Assembly (NCBI RefSeq): GCF_003752365.1
Contig: NZ_RJUO01000003.1
Coordinates: 558,001-622,000, forward strand
Origin: Frondihabitans sp. PhB188
Lineage (GTDB): Bacteria > Actinomycetota > Actinomycetes > Actinomycetales > Microbacteriaceae
Direction: 5' to 3'
Length of the DNA: 64,000 nt
In this document: positions 34,155-42,108 of the stretch, piece by piece
Layout: each line of letters begins with the position of its first letter
Numbering within the stretch: the stretch's first letter is position 1
Notes under the pieces: model-generated
What the model was told of the DNA's origin: nothing
What the model saw: only the letters and a program-made list of their open reading frames with translations
The model's database searches: none
Program-made: the position numbers and the translations under genes

Positions 34155-34762
34155 ACCTGCACCCGCTGCGCGGCGAAGCCGGCCAGGCTCGCCGCGGCGA
34201 GCCGGGCGGTGCGCCGGGCCGCCTCGGTGTCGCGGTCGGCGAGCCAGGTCGTCGTGAGGCCGTCGAGCAGCACGATCGCGAGCCGGGCGATCTCGGCCGG
34301 CGGCACCGTCCACTCGACGCCGGCCCGGGTGGCCAGCGCGCCCTCGGCGAGCGCGAACGAGCTCGCGTAGTAGTCGCGGGCACGGCCTTCGAGGCCCGGC
34401 GTGCGCTGCGCGTAGGCCATCAGCTCGAGGAGGGCCTGCTGCTGGTCGGGGTGGGCGGCCAGGACGTCGAGATACAGGTCGAGGGCCCGGAGCACGACGG
34501 TCTCGAGGTCGGCGTCGACGTCGGAGTCGATCTCGACGGCCGCGACGGCGATGGCCCGCTCGCCCTCGGTCACCGACTCGATGACGCGGTCGATGAGGTG
34601 GTCGTACGAGTCGAACGCGTAGTGGAACGCCGACAGGGGCACCCGTGCCTCGGCCGTGATCGCCCGGGTCGACGCCGAGGCGACGCCCTGCCGCGCGATG
34701 ACCCGGATCGCCGCGTCGACGAGCAGCTGCCGCGTCTCGGCGAGTGGTCGTCGCTGTGCCAT
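34151..34762 (-). CDS. TetR-family regulator of the MFS/aminotransferase operon
   Basis: A 203-residue TetR protein with DNA-binding segment TRAITAEARVPLSAFHYAFDSYDHLI and a C-terminal domain ending SLAGFAAQRVQV. The ATG at 34762 follows GAGAGGGAT. It is the first gene of the operon and so probably autoregulates it; two direct repeats TCGGTCGATC (34773-34782 and 34790-34799) lie immediately upstream and are candidate binding sites. Confidence 0.88.
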   Translation of the reverse strand: MAQRRPLAETRQLLVDAAIRVIARQGVASASTRAITAEARVPLSAFHYAFDSYDHLIDRVIESVTEGERAIAVAAVEIDSDVDADLETVVLRALDLYLDVLAAHPDQQQALLELMAYAQRTPGLEGRARDYYASSFALAEGALATRAGVEWTVPPAEIARLAIVLLDGLTTTWLADRDTEAARRTARLAAASLAGFAAQRVQV

Positions 34763-34772
34763 GGCATCCCTC

Positions 34773-34799
34773 TCGGTCGATCGTCCAGGTCGGTCGATC
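34773..34799. promoter_or_regulatory. Two TCGGTCGATC direct repeats
   Basis: Two identical 10-bp words start 17 bp apart, directly upstream of the TetR gene. The inner GATC palindromes overlap them. Candidate TetR operator. Confidence 0.45.
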
Positions 34800-34948
34800 C
34801 GAAGCACAGTCTGGCCGTGCCCGAGCGCCGCGGCTAGAGGACGCCGAGAGCTGTTACAGACCCGGCGCGAGCGCGAAACACCGCCGAAACCGGGCCGGTA
34901 GAGTGGATGTAACGTGGTTAGCACGAGCCAAGCACTGAAAGGCCGACG

Positions 34949-36004
34949 ATGTCCCTCACCCTGCCCACCCCGATACTCCCCGATCCCGCCGCCGTCCCCG
35001 CCCTCCGCTGGGGCGTCATCGGCACGGGCATCGCCGACCGCTTCGTGCTCGCCCTGCACGCGCACACGACGCAGCGCGTCGTCGCCGTGACGGCGCGCGA
35101 CGCCGAGAAGACCGCCGCGTTCGCCGCGCGGCACGGCATCCCGCGCGTTGCCGAGTCGGTCGACGCACTCGTGAACGACTCCGAGGTCGACGTCGTCTAC
35201 ATCGCGACCCCGCACCCCCTGCACCGCGAGCAGGCCCTGGCCGCCATCGCCGCCGGCAAGCACGTGCTCATCGAGAAGCCGATCGCGATGTCGGCCGACG
35301 AGGCCCGCGAGATCACCGACGCCGGCCGCACCGCGGGCGTGTTCGTCACCGAGGCGATGTGGACCCGCTACCTCCCGCAGACCGAGATCCTCCGCCTGCT
35401 CCTCGCCGACGGAGCCATCGGCGAGGTCCGCCTCGTCACGGCCGACTTCGGCTTCACCATGCCGTTCGACCCGTCGCACCGCCTCTGGAACACGGAGCTC
35501 GGCGGCGGGGCCCTCCTCGACGCCGGCGTCTACCCGATCTCGTTCGCGGCCTCGGTGCTCGGCACCCCGACCGACATCGTGACCCGGGGCGACCTCGGCC
35601 CCGGCGACGTCGACGCCCGCGCCGACCTCCTCCTCTCGTACGCGTCGGGTGCCCGCGCCTTCGCGTCCACCTCGCTCGTGACCGCCCTTCCCGTCGTCGC
35701 GTCGGTGATCGGCTCCGAGGGCCGCATCGACCTGCACAGCCCGTTCTTCGGCCCCAGTGGCATCACCTGGACCCGCGGCGGCATGGGCTCCGACGAGACG
35801 GCGACCTGGATCGACGACCGCTTCGAGGCCGTGCACGAGGGCCTCGGCTACCAGGCGACGGCCGTGGCGTCGTACATCGGCGAGGGCCTCGCCGAGTCGC
35901 CCGTGCACACGCACGACGACATCGTCGGAGTCATGCACGTGATCGACGTGGCGCGCGCGGCGATCGGCGGGCAGGGCGGCGGGGACGGAGTTCCTGCGCC
36001 CTAG
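34949..36004 (+). CDS. Gfo/Idh/MocA-family oxidoreductase
   Basis: A 351-residue enzyme: WGVIGTGIADRFVLALHAH gives the Rossmann loop, HVLIEKPIAMSADEA the catalytic lysine loop, and GGGALLDAGVYPISFAASVLG the substrate domain. The subfamily resembles trans-1,2-dihydrobenzene-1,2-diol or glucose-fructose type dehydrogenases. GAAAGG precedes the ATG, and TAAC-n3-GTTA stands about 40 bp upstream. The last residues, GGQGGGDGVPAP, and the TAG stop are supplied by an arm of the 48-bp repeat, suggesting that the original C-terminus was replaced or extended by repeat insertion. Confidence 0.88.
   Translation: MSLTLPTPILPDPAAVPALRWGVIGTGIADRFVLALHAHTTQRVVAVTARDAEKTAAFAARHGIPRVAESVDALVNDSEVDVVYIATPHPLHREQALAAIAAGKHVLIEKPIAMSADEAREITDAGRTAGVFVTEAMWTRYLPQTEILRLLLADGAIGEVRLVTADFGFTMPFDPSHRLWNTELGGGALLDAGVYPISFAASVLGTPTDIVTRGDLGPGDVDARADLLLSYASGARAFASTSLVTALPVVASVIGSEGRIDLHSPFFGPSGITWTRGGMGSDETATWIDDRFEAVHEGLGYQATAVASYIGEGLAESPVHTHDDIVGVMHVIDVARAAIGGQGGGDGVPAP
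35988..36001. repeat. Half copy of family A repeat inside a coding end
   Basis: GAGTTCCTGCGCCC, the right arm of the repeat, encodes the last residues of the oxidoreductase and abuts the stop codons of both convergent genes. Confidence 0.75.
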
Positions 36005-36675
36005 GGAGTCGTGGCCGTGCGAGACGGTGCCCAGCGGGTGAAGCCGGCGAGCACCTCGTTGGCTCGGCGCGCTCGGGCGAAGCCGAGGAGGTTCGGCGAG
36101 TAGATCGACAGCGGGAGGTCGACGGAGTCGTGGCCGCCCGCCCCGATGCGGACCCGCACGGTCCGGGCGTCGGGGGCGTACGTGCCCGCGCCGACGCGCT
36201 GGAAGGCGGCGGCGACTCCGTCGACCTCGCGCCACGAGAACGTGACGGTCGGCGCCTCGTCGGTCGACTGAGCCCACAGCTCGACGCCCTGCCAGCCGGC
36301 CGAGACCAGGAAGCGCGCAGGCAGGCCGATCCCGGGGCGGACGGCGGCGAGCGCCGTGCGGACCAGTGGCGTGCGCGGGGCGATGAACACGACGGCGTCG
36401 GGACGCAGCCGCTCGATGCGGCGCACGCGGCGTGCGACGATGCGGCTGCGGACAAGCGTGGCCGCGATGCCGACTACGAGCGCGGCAAAGGGCAACCCGA
36501 TGCGCAGGCCGTTGATGATCGGATGCTCGGTGACCGCGTCGCGGATCACCGGCTGCACGACCAGCAGCAGCCCGATCATCGCGACCACGGCCAGCGCGCC
36601 CTTGGCCCGCTGCCGTGTGGTCGGCGACGTCTCGTCGAAGCCCTCTCCGGCGCCCCGCGGCGCTGCATCCCCCAT
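36001..36675 (-). CDS. Membrane protein of unknown function
   Basis: A 224-residue protein I do not recognise. After a hydrophilic N-terminus it has two membrane segments (GALAVVAMIGLLLVVQPVI and GLPFAALVVGIAATLV), then a basic cytoplasmic stretch RSRIVARRVRRIERLRP and a soluble C-terminal domain of about 130 residues with TVTFSWREVDGVAAAFQRVG, which looks like a PH-like beta domain. Convergent with the preceding oxidoreductase; the two stop codons nearly overlap. Confidence 0.75.
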   Translation of the reverse strand: MGDAAPRGAGEGFDETSPTTRQRAKGALAVVAMIGLLLVVQPVIRDAVTEHPIINGLRIGLPFAALVVGIAATLVRSRIVARRVRRIERLRPDAVVFIAPRTPLVRTALAAVRPGIGLPARFLVSAGWQGVELWAQSTDEAPTVTFSWREVDGVAAAFQRVGAGTYAPDARTVRVRIGAGGHDSVDLPLSIYSPNLLGFARARRANEVLAGFTRWAPSRTATTP

Positions 36676-36764
36676 GCGACCAGCCTAGGAAGGGCCGTGC
36701 GTCGGCGCCTCCCCCACATCGGGTCGCGTCGAGGGGCCGGTCGCTGTCGGAGCCTTCCCCTGTG

Positions 36765-36808
36765 AGATCGGGCGAATCTGCCGTAGATGGTGCGGGTTCG
36801 CGCGATCT
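36765..36808. repeat. Imperfect hairpin AGATCGGGCGAA / TTCGCGCGATCT
   Basis: Arms of about 18 bases with a few mismatches and a GTAGAT loop, lying upstream of the unknown membrane protein gene and downstream of the DHA2 exporter. Possibly another dispersed hairpin family. Confidence 0.55.
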
Positions 36809-36825
36809 GACTTGCTGACGACACG

Positions 36826-36892
36826 GGGCGCAGGAACTCGCGCAGCCGCCGCCGAGGTCTGACCCCGGCGGCGGCGGGGAGTTCCTGCGCCC
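36826..36892. repeat. Long copy of the family A hairpin repeat
   Basis: GGGCGCAGGAACT at the left and AGTTCCTGCGCCC at the right are perfect complements. Inside, GCCGCCGCCG pairs with CGGCGGCGGC around a short loop. The element ends on the stop codon of the DHA2 exporter. Confidence 0.88.
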
Positions 36893-38397
36893 TAGTGGGC
36901 GACCAGGTCGTCGACGTCGTCCACGCCCGCGGCGACCGCGTCGTCGTGGCGCTTGCGCAGGCCCGGCGCCGCGAGGGCCGCGACGATGGCGAGGGCTCCG
37001 ACGCCGGCGCACGCCCAGAACCCGATCGTGAAGGTGTCGCCCGACGGGAGCGCGATCGAGCCCGCCGGCGTCGTGAAGACCTTCGAGTGCGACGAGATGA
37101 GGGCTGCGATGACGGCGGTGCCGACGCTCGAGCCGATGGTGCGGACGACGGTGTTGGCGCTGATGGCCTCGCCGGTCTGCGCCTTCGGGACGCTCTCGAT
37201 GATGGCATTGGACGCCGCCGCCAGGCCGAAGCCGATGCCCGCGCCGGTGAGGATGCCCGAGAGGAGAATCTGCCAGGTGTGCTCGTGGGTGAGTGCCGGC
37301 AGGACGAACGCCGCCGTGAGCAGGATGCCGCCGATGACCAGAGGCGGCTTCGCGCCGAGCCTGCGCACCAGGGCGCCGGAGATCGGCGAGACGACGATCA
37401 TCATCAGGACGGTCGGCAGCAGGAAGAGGCCGGACTGCGAGGCGTCCTTGCCGAAGCCGTATCCAGTGAAGGCCGGCAGCTGGAGCAGGGTCGGGACGAG
37501 CACGAAGGTGCCGTACATCGCGAAGCCGAAGACGAGCGCGACAGCGTGGGCGGTCCAGACGCCGCGGATTTTAAAGAGTCGGACGTCGATCAGCGGCTCT
37601 GCGACGCGGAGCTCGACCAGCACGAACGCCACCATCGCGAGTGCGCCGACCGCGAGGAGGCCGATCGTCTTGAAGTCGCCCCAGCCCCAGGTCTCGCCCT
37701 CGGAGACGGCCAGCAGCAGCGAGACGAGCGAGACCGTCAGGATGACGGTGCCGACGAGGTCGAGGCGGCCGGGCTTGCGGATCGGCGACTCGGGCATGCC
37801 GAAGATGATGCCGGCGAGCGCGATGACCACGAGGATCAGCGGCAGCCAGAACAGGAAGTGGTAGTTGAGGTGCTGCACGATCGGGCCCGCGGCGACGATG
37901 CCGATGCCGGCGCCGATTCCGAAGATGCCCGAGAGGAGGCCGATCATCGTGCTGACGCGCTCCTTCGGGAACTCGTCGCGGACGATGCCGATCGACAGCG
38001 GCAGAACGGCGCCGGCGGCACCCTGCAGGATCCGCGCGACGATCAGGACGCCGAGGCTCGTGGCGAGCGCGGCCACCAGCGTGCCGATCAGGAGGAGCGA
38101 CATCACGACGATCAGGATGCGGCGCTTGCCCAGCATGTCGCCGAGGCGGCCGAGGATCGGCGTGAGCACCGACGCCGAGAGCAGGTAGGCGGTGATGACC
38201 CAGCTGACGTTCGACGTCGAGGCGTTCAGGTCTTCGCCGATGGTCGAGAGCGCCGGGGCGACCAGCGACTGGAGGACCGCGTAGGCCAGGCCGCCGAGGG
38301 CCAGGTACACGATGACGAGGGTGAGGTTCGGCTTGTGCTCGCTGTGCTCGACAGCGGCGATGGAGCCCGTGGTGGGCTCCTGAAGGGTGTCTGACAT
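36892..38397 (-). CDS. MFS drug exporter, 14-helix DHA2 type
   Basis: A 501-residue transporter with 14 predicted helices. MSDTLQEPTTGSIAAVEHSE is a soluble N-terminus; SNVSWVITAYLLSASVLTPILGRLGD and the helix-5 motif LPLSIGIVRDEFPKERVSTMIGLL, seen as LPLSIGIVRDEFPKE, are EmrB/QacA-like. Exporters of this group pump out drugs or dyes using protons. It is divergent from a TetR gene and has paired TGTAAACAA motifs between them. ATG at 38397 was chosen since upstream in-frame sequence belongs to the promoter. Confidence 0.9.
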   Translation of the reverse strand: MSDTLQEPTTGSIAAVEHSEHKPNLTLVIVYLALGGLAYAVLQSLVAPALSTIGEDLNASTSNVSWVITAYLLSASVLTPILGRLGDMLGKRRILIVVMSLLLIGTLVAALATSLGVLIVARILQGAAGAVLPLSIGIVRDEFPKERVSTMIGLLSGIFGIGAGIGIVAAGPIVQHLNYHFLFWLPLILVVIALAGIIFGMPESPIRKPGRLDLVGTVILTVSLVSLLLAVSEGETWGWGDFKTIGLLAVGALAMVAFVLVELRVAEPLIDVRLFKIRGVWTAHAVALVFGFAMYGTFVLVPTLLQLPAFTGYGFGKDASQSGLFLLPTVLMMIVVSPISGALVRRLGAKPPLVIGGILLTAAFVLPALTHEHTWQILLSGILTGAGIGFGLAAASNAIIESVPKAQTGEAISANTVVRTIGSSVGTAVIAALISSHSKVFTTPAGSIALPSGDTFTIGFWACAGVGALAIVAALAAPGLRKRHDDAVAAGVDDVDDLVAH

Positions 38398-38412
38398 CGG
38401 TCTCCGGAGTCG

Positions 38413-38475
38413 TGTAAACAATTGCTGACTTGTGAAGACTAGTGAATCGCCGAGCAATGTCAACTTTTGTTTACA
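38413..38475. promoter_or_regulatory. Divergent promoter with inverted TGTAAACAA elements
   Basis: TGTAAACAA (38413-38421) and TTGTTTACA (38467-38475) are inverted copies; similarity extends to a 17-bp form TGTAAACAAwwGyTGAC. On the minus strand TTGACA and TAGTCT, 16 bases apart, fit a promoter for the exporter. Likely TetR operator region. Confidence 0.7.
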
Positions 38476-38523
38476 TCGACGAGACGGGCCGGTACGGTTG
38501 CGGGACTTGGGAGGATGAGCACC

Positions 38524-39120
38524 ATGACCACCGACAGCCCCGTCGCATCACGCAGCCGCGACGCCGAGAAGACGCGCCAGGCGCTCCTCGAGTCGGCGCG
38601 CAGCCGCTTCGCGCATGACGGGTACGCGGCCACCACCGTCCGCGACATCGCGACCGACGCCGGCGTCAACGTCGCCCTGATCAACCGCTACTTCGGCAGC
38701 AAGGAGGGGCTGTTCGCCGCCTGCCTGAACCGCACCGTCGAGCAGATGGAGCCGCCGGCCGAGTCGCAGACGACGTTCGACCAGATGGTCGCCAGCCTCG
38801 TCGCGCGCGTCGCCGACCAGTCGGGCGGCGTCAAGCCGCTCGAGTTGCTGCTTCTGATCCGGTCGTCGGGTGACGAGAAGGCCGACGAGATCCGCCGTGC
38901 CACCCTCACCCGCTACACCGAGAGCATGGCCGCGATCGCCGGCTGGAAGCGCGACGACCCCGCGACCGAGGCGCTGCTGCTGCGGGCCCAGATCGCGATG
39001 GCCACGGGGTTCGGGATCGTGCTCTGGCGGGCGTCGACCGAGCTCGGCCCGCTGGCGTCGGCGTCGGCGGCCGATCTGTCGGGGCCGGTGGGCGACGTCG
39101 TCACGGCGCTGCTGCGCTGA
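38524..39120 (+). CDS. TetR-family regulator of the DHA2 exporter
   Basis: A 198-residue TetR protein: VRDIATDAGVNVALINRYFGSKEGLF is the DNA-binding region. GGGAGG is ideally spaced from the ATG at 38524, whereas an in-frame ATG at 38515 would touch it, so the later start was used. The C-terminal domain resembles the TetR_C_17 kind with IRRATLTRYTESM. Divergent organisation with the exporter and shared inverted motifs suggest it represses that gene. Confidence 0.9.
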   Translation: MTTDSPVASRSRDAEKTRQALLESARSRFAHDGYAATTVRDIATDAGVNVALINRYFGSKEGLFAACLNRTVEQMEPPAESQTTFDQMVASLVARVADQSGGVKPLELLLLIRSSGDEKADEIRRATLTRYTESMAAIAGWKRDDPATEALLLRAQIAMATGFGIVLWRASTELGPLASASAADLSGPVGDVVTALLR

Positions 39121-39173
39121 CTCGGCGGGTCACTGCCGGACGGGGCGCCGCCGCCCCGCCCGACCCCGTGGCA

Positions 39174-39233
39174 TCGAGACTCCAGACTTGGCCCTTTTCT
39201 GCGGCGGAACCGGGGCCAACGCTGGAGTCTCGA
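39174..39233. repeat. Long hairpin TCGAGACTCCAG / CTGGAGTCTCGA
   Basis: Twelve paired bases, a two-base mismatch, seven more paired bases (TTGGCCC/GGGCCAA) and an 18-base loop. Located between the convergent TetR and TauE genes, so it could terminate both. Confidence 0.82.
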
Positions 39234-39294
39234 CGGCGCGGGGGGGCGGGGGCGGGGGCGGGCGGCGGGCGGCGGGCGGGGGCGGGCGGCGGCG

Positions 39295-40044
39295 TCAGGG
39301 GTGGGCGAAGAGCCAGGCGGCTAGGGCGAAGCCCGACGCGGCCACAGTGAGGCGCAGCGCGGTGCGGGGCACCCGGCGGGCGACGCTCGGCCCGAGCAGC
39401 CCGCCGGCGAGCGTGCCGACGCCGAGTGCGAGCGCCGCGAGCCACACCACGTGCCCGAACACGGCGAACAGCACGGCCGGCAGGAGGTCGGCCGCGACCA
39501 GCAGCACGTTCTTGAGCGCATTGGCCCGCAGGATCTGCGGTTCGAGCGTCAGCAGCAGCACGCCGATCATGAGCACGCCCGACCCGGCGCCGAAGTACCC
39601 GTTGTAGATCGTGACGCCGGTCATCGCCGAGGCCGTCACCCCGGTTCCCACCGCCCCGCGCCGACGCTCGTTCCAGCCGGTGATCGTCGGCTGCACGAGC
39701 AGTAGCAGCGCACCCGCCGCCACCAGGAACGGCACGATCCGCCCGAACAGGTCGGGCGGCGTCACCAGCAGCAGCACGGCTCCGAGCAGCGACCCCGTCA
39801 CGGCGACGGGCATCCAGCGCCGCAGGGTGGCGCGATGGCCCACGAGGTCGGGGCCGGCGCGCAGGGTCGACCCGACGCCCGAGCCGAGCATCGCGACGGC
39901 TCCCGTGACGTTGGCGGTGAGCGGCGGGATCCCGACGGCGAGCAGCAGCGGGTACGCCACGAGCGAGGTGACCCCGCCGGCCGTGCCGATGACGCCCGCG
40001 ACCACTCCCCCGCCGAGCAGGAGCAGGAGGAGGTCAGGAGACAT
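39295..40044 (-). CDS. TauE/SafE-family anion exporter
   Basis: A 249-residue membrane protein with seven to eight helices. The family repeats GGGVVAGVIGTAGGVTSLVAYPLLL and YFGAGSGVLMIGVLLL, shown here in part as GVIGTAGGVTSLVAYPLLL and FGAGSGVLMIG, are clear. Members carry sulfite, sulfoacetate, taurine-derived anions or other organic anions. Its start lies inside the end of the GntR gene upstream (11-base overlap), so both are one operon and the regulator probably senses a related compound. Confidence 0.9.
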   Translation of the reverse strand: MSPDLLLLLLGGGVVAGVIGTAGGVTSLVAYPLLLAVGIPPLTANVTGAVAMLGSGVGSTLRAGPDLVGHRATLRRWMPVAVTGSLLGAVLLLVTPPDLFGRIVPFLVAAGALLLLVQPTITGWNERRRGAVGTGVTASAMTGVTIYNGYFGAGSGVLMIGVLLLTLEPQILRANALKNVLLVAADLLPAVLFAVFGHVVWLAALALGVGTLAGGLLGPSVARRVPRTALRLTVAASGFALAAWLFAHP

Positions 40045-40762
40045 GCGTCAGCGCCGGGCCGTTCTCGAGACTGAAGTTGACGAGGCCGGGCAGGTACCGG
40101 TCGTCGTCGTACTCGATGACCGCGCCGTCGGCGTCGCGCACCCAGCGCCGCTGGCGCAGCAGCGGGGAGCCCTCGACGACGCCGAGGTGGGCGGCGTCGA
40201 CCGCGTCGGCGGCCACAGCGTCGATGACGTGGCGGGCGGCGGCGAAGGCCACGCCGTGCGACTCGAGGTAGCTCCACTCGGAGCCCGAGTCGGTGTCGAA
40301 GTCGAGCAGGAGCGTGCCGACGCGCAGGGCGTACGTGGTGCGCTCGAGCATGGCCGGGTCGCCGTCGAGGAGGCGGAGGCGGAGCTCTTCGACGACGTGG
40401 TCCTCGCCGGTCTCGAGGCCGAGTCGCTCGCGGGCGAGGGGGCTCGCCGGGCGCCGTGCGAGTTCCAGCGTCTTCTGACCCGGGGTGCGGCCGATCGAGG
40501 TCGCCCACGCGGAGTACGAGAGGAGCGTGTCGAACGGCTGGGCCAGGGCGGGGGTGCTGACGACCGCGCGACGCCCCTGGCCGCCGGCGAGTAGGCCTTC
40601 GGCGCGAAGGGTGGCGAGCGCCTGGCGCACGGGGCCGCGCGACGACTGCCATTCGGCGCAGAGCTGCGACTCCGACGGGATCGACGCGCCGGGAGCGAGC
40701 TCGCCCGATCGGATCCGGCCGCGGAGCTGCTCGGCGATCAGTTCATGGAGGGGCGCGGGCAC
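40034..40762 (-). CDS. GntR-family (HutC subfamily) regulator
   Basis: A 242-residue regulator: winged helix LHELIAEQLRGRIRSGELAPG, IPSESQLCAEWQSSRGPVRQAL, then a UTRA ligand domain with HVVEELRLRLLDGDPAMLERT. The start is taken as GTG at 40762, because it immediately follows a perfect operator palindrome that also contains a -10-like TATAGT; an in-frame TTG at 40777 would lie within that palindrome. Leaderless translation is therefore likely. It is co-transcribed with the TauE exporter gene. Confidence 0.88.
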   Translation of the reverse strand: MPAPLHELIAEQLRGRIRSGELAPGASIPSESQLCAEWQSSRGPVRQALATLRAEGLLAGGQGRRAVVSTPALAQPFDTLLSYSAWATSIGRTPGQKTLELARRPASPLARERLGLETGEDHVVEELRLRLLDGDPAMLERTTYALRVGTLLLDFDTDSGSEWSYLESHGVAFAAARHVIDAVAADAVDAAHLGVVEGSPLLRQRRWVRDADGAVIEYDDDRYLPGLVNFSLENGPALTHVS

Positions 40763-40780
40763 AACTTGACTATACAAGTT
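40763..40780. promoter_or_regulatory. HutC-type GntR operator overlapping the promoter
   Basis: AACTTGACTATACAAGTT has six-base perfect arms. On the minus strand it contains TATAGT as a -10 box, seven bases from the GTG start, so binding would block transcription of the regulator/exporter operon. Confidence 0.82.
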
Positions 40781-40878
40781 GCGCGGCGTGAGCGGCCCAG
40801 GTCATGGACGGTTGACCGCGCCGCGCCGTGCGCGAACCGGACGAAGAGTATGTTCGACCACGAAAAGGGGGAACACAC

Positions 40879-41202
40879 ATGATCATCTTCGGTTCGCGCA
40901 CGAGCTCCAAGGTCGTTGCGATGCTCATCTTCGTCTGCGCCACCTGCCACCACGAGGCGGCGCAGCGCCTGGTGCGACGGCGCACCTGGTTCACACTGTT
41001 CTTCGCGCCGATCTTCCCGTTCGGCCATGGCTCGTACACGGTGTCGTGCGCGTACTGCGGCACGGCCTATGGCGTCACACGCGAGAACGCCGACAAGTTC
41101 ATCGCCGACTGGGACGCCCAGCAGGTGAACGCCGAGGCCGACCGCATCCTCGCCGCCGAAGACGCGAAGATCCAGGCCGAGCAGCGGGGCACCGAGAGCT
41201 AG
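40879..41202 (+). CDS. Zinc-ribbon protein with a membrane-like segment
   Basis: A 107-residue protein. Two cysteine pairs, FVCATCHHEAAQ and VSCAYCGTAYGV, form a likely zinc ribbon, separated by RRRTWFTLFFAPIFPFGHGS, a hydrophobic segment with conserved aromatic residues. A short helical acidic tail follows. This layout is known from a family of small actinobacterial and other bacterial zinc-ribbon proteins of unknown role. GGGGGAA precedes the ATG. Confidence 0.82.
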   Translation: MIIFGSRTSSKVVAMLIFVCATCHHEAAQRLVRRRTWFTLFFAPIFPFGHGSYTVSCAYCGTAYGVTRENADKFIADWDAQQVNAEADRILAAEDAKIQAEQRGTES

Positions 41203-41209
41203 GGGCGCC

Positions 41210-41295
41210 TGGCCCTCGCGCCCGACGGTCGCCGCCGCGAGGTGGACCTCCGCGTCGGGTGCGAGCCCGCGGCCCGACGGCGCGGGCCATCTCGC
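41210..41295. repeat. Decayed family E hairpin
   Basis: GCCCGACGGCGCGGGCCATC at 41272-41291 matches the arm of the 27463 repeat at about 22 of 24 positions when extended to 41295. The left arm, TGGCCCTCGCGCCCGACGG, is less complete. It lies between convergent genes. Confidence 0.65.
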
Positions 41296-41326
41296 GCCGC
41301 TCGGGCCTCGTTCCGGACCGAGGCCG

Positions 41327-42049
41327 CTACCCCAGGTGCCGCAGGTAGCGCACAGGGTCGGCCATGAACCCGCGCCAGTTCCGGACGAGGTCGAGGTCGT
41401 CGTAGTCGCAGGCCCGAATGCCCCAGTCGCCGAGCTCGTAGAGCAAGGCCCCCGGGTACGCGGCGAGGACGGGCGAGTGCGTCGACAGGACGATCTGCGA
41501 CCCGTTCTCGACGAGGCCGCGCATCAGACCGAGCAGTGCGAGGCATCCGGGGAGCGACAACGCCGACTCCGGCTCGTCGAACAGCCAGAGGCCGCGGATC
41601 AGGCTGCGGTCCATCACGAGGTCGATGAACGACTCCCCGTGGCTCTTCAAGTGGTACCCGCCGGCGTCGTTCACCTCGTCGAGATACGTGTAGAAGCCGT
41701 GCATGGTCTCGGCGCGAAGAAAGAACCCCTTGCGGGAGGCCCCGACGTCGCGAACGAGCGTGAGCCGCTCCCCGAGGGCCGACTCGCTGCCGAAAGTCCG
41801 ATTCCGCGCGCCGGTCGAGCCGCCCTCGAGGTTGAGTCCGAAGGCGTCCGCCACGGCTTCGACGACGGTCGACTTGCCAGCGCCGTTGTCGCCCACGAGC
41901 ACGGTCACCGCGCCGAGGTCCAGCCCGTCGTCGAGAAGAGCGCGGACCGGCTCCAGCGTCAGCGGCCACTCCGGCTCCTTCGGCGGCTCCGCATCGTTGC
42001 GCTCGATGCGCCTGACGGGCAGAGCACGGCGTCGCGACCCGAGAGGCAT
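41327..42049 (-). CDS. Predicted AAA-type ATPase (COG3910-like)
   Basis: A 240-residue SMC/ABC-like ATPase with Walker A VGDNGAGKSTVVEAVA, LWLFDEPESALS as Walker B and QIVLSTHSPVLAAYPGA as the switch region. The short length and GLNLEGGSTGARN sequence place it with small stand-alone predicted ATPases rather than transporters. No partner nuclease is adjacent, so a defence role is not supported. It is followed on the right by the most perfect copy of the 48-bp repeat. Confidence 0.88.
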   Translation of the reverse strand: MPLGSRRRALPVRRIERNDAEPPKEPEWPLTLEPVRALLDDGLDLGAVTVLVGDNGAGKSTVVEAVADAFGLNLEGGSTGARNRTFGSESALGERLTLVRDVGASRKGFFLRAETMHGFYTYLDEVNDAGGYHLKSHGESFIDLVMDRSLIRGLWLFDEPESALSLPGCLALLGLMRGLVENGSQIVLSTHSPVLAAYPGALLYELGDWGIRACDYDDLDLVRNWRGFMADPVRYLRHLG

Positions 42050-42108
42050 GAGGCCATCGTCTCACCTCCCCGGCGCGGGACACCCCGCGAGGACGACCCC
42101 GCGAGCAC

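Noticed and set aside
41327..42049. ATPase as part of an anti-phage defence pair
   Set aside because: No nuclease, TOPRIM or other effector gene is adjacent; neighbours are ordinary housekeeping genes.
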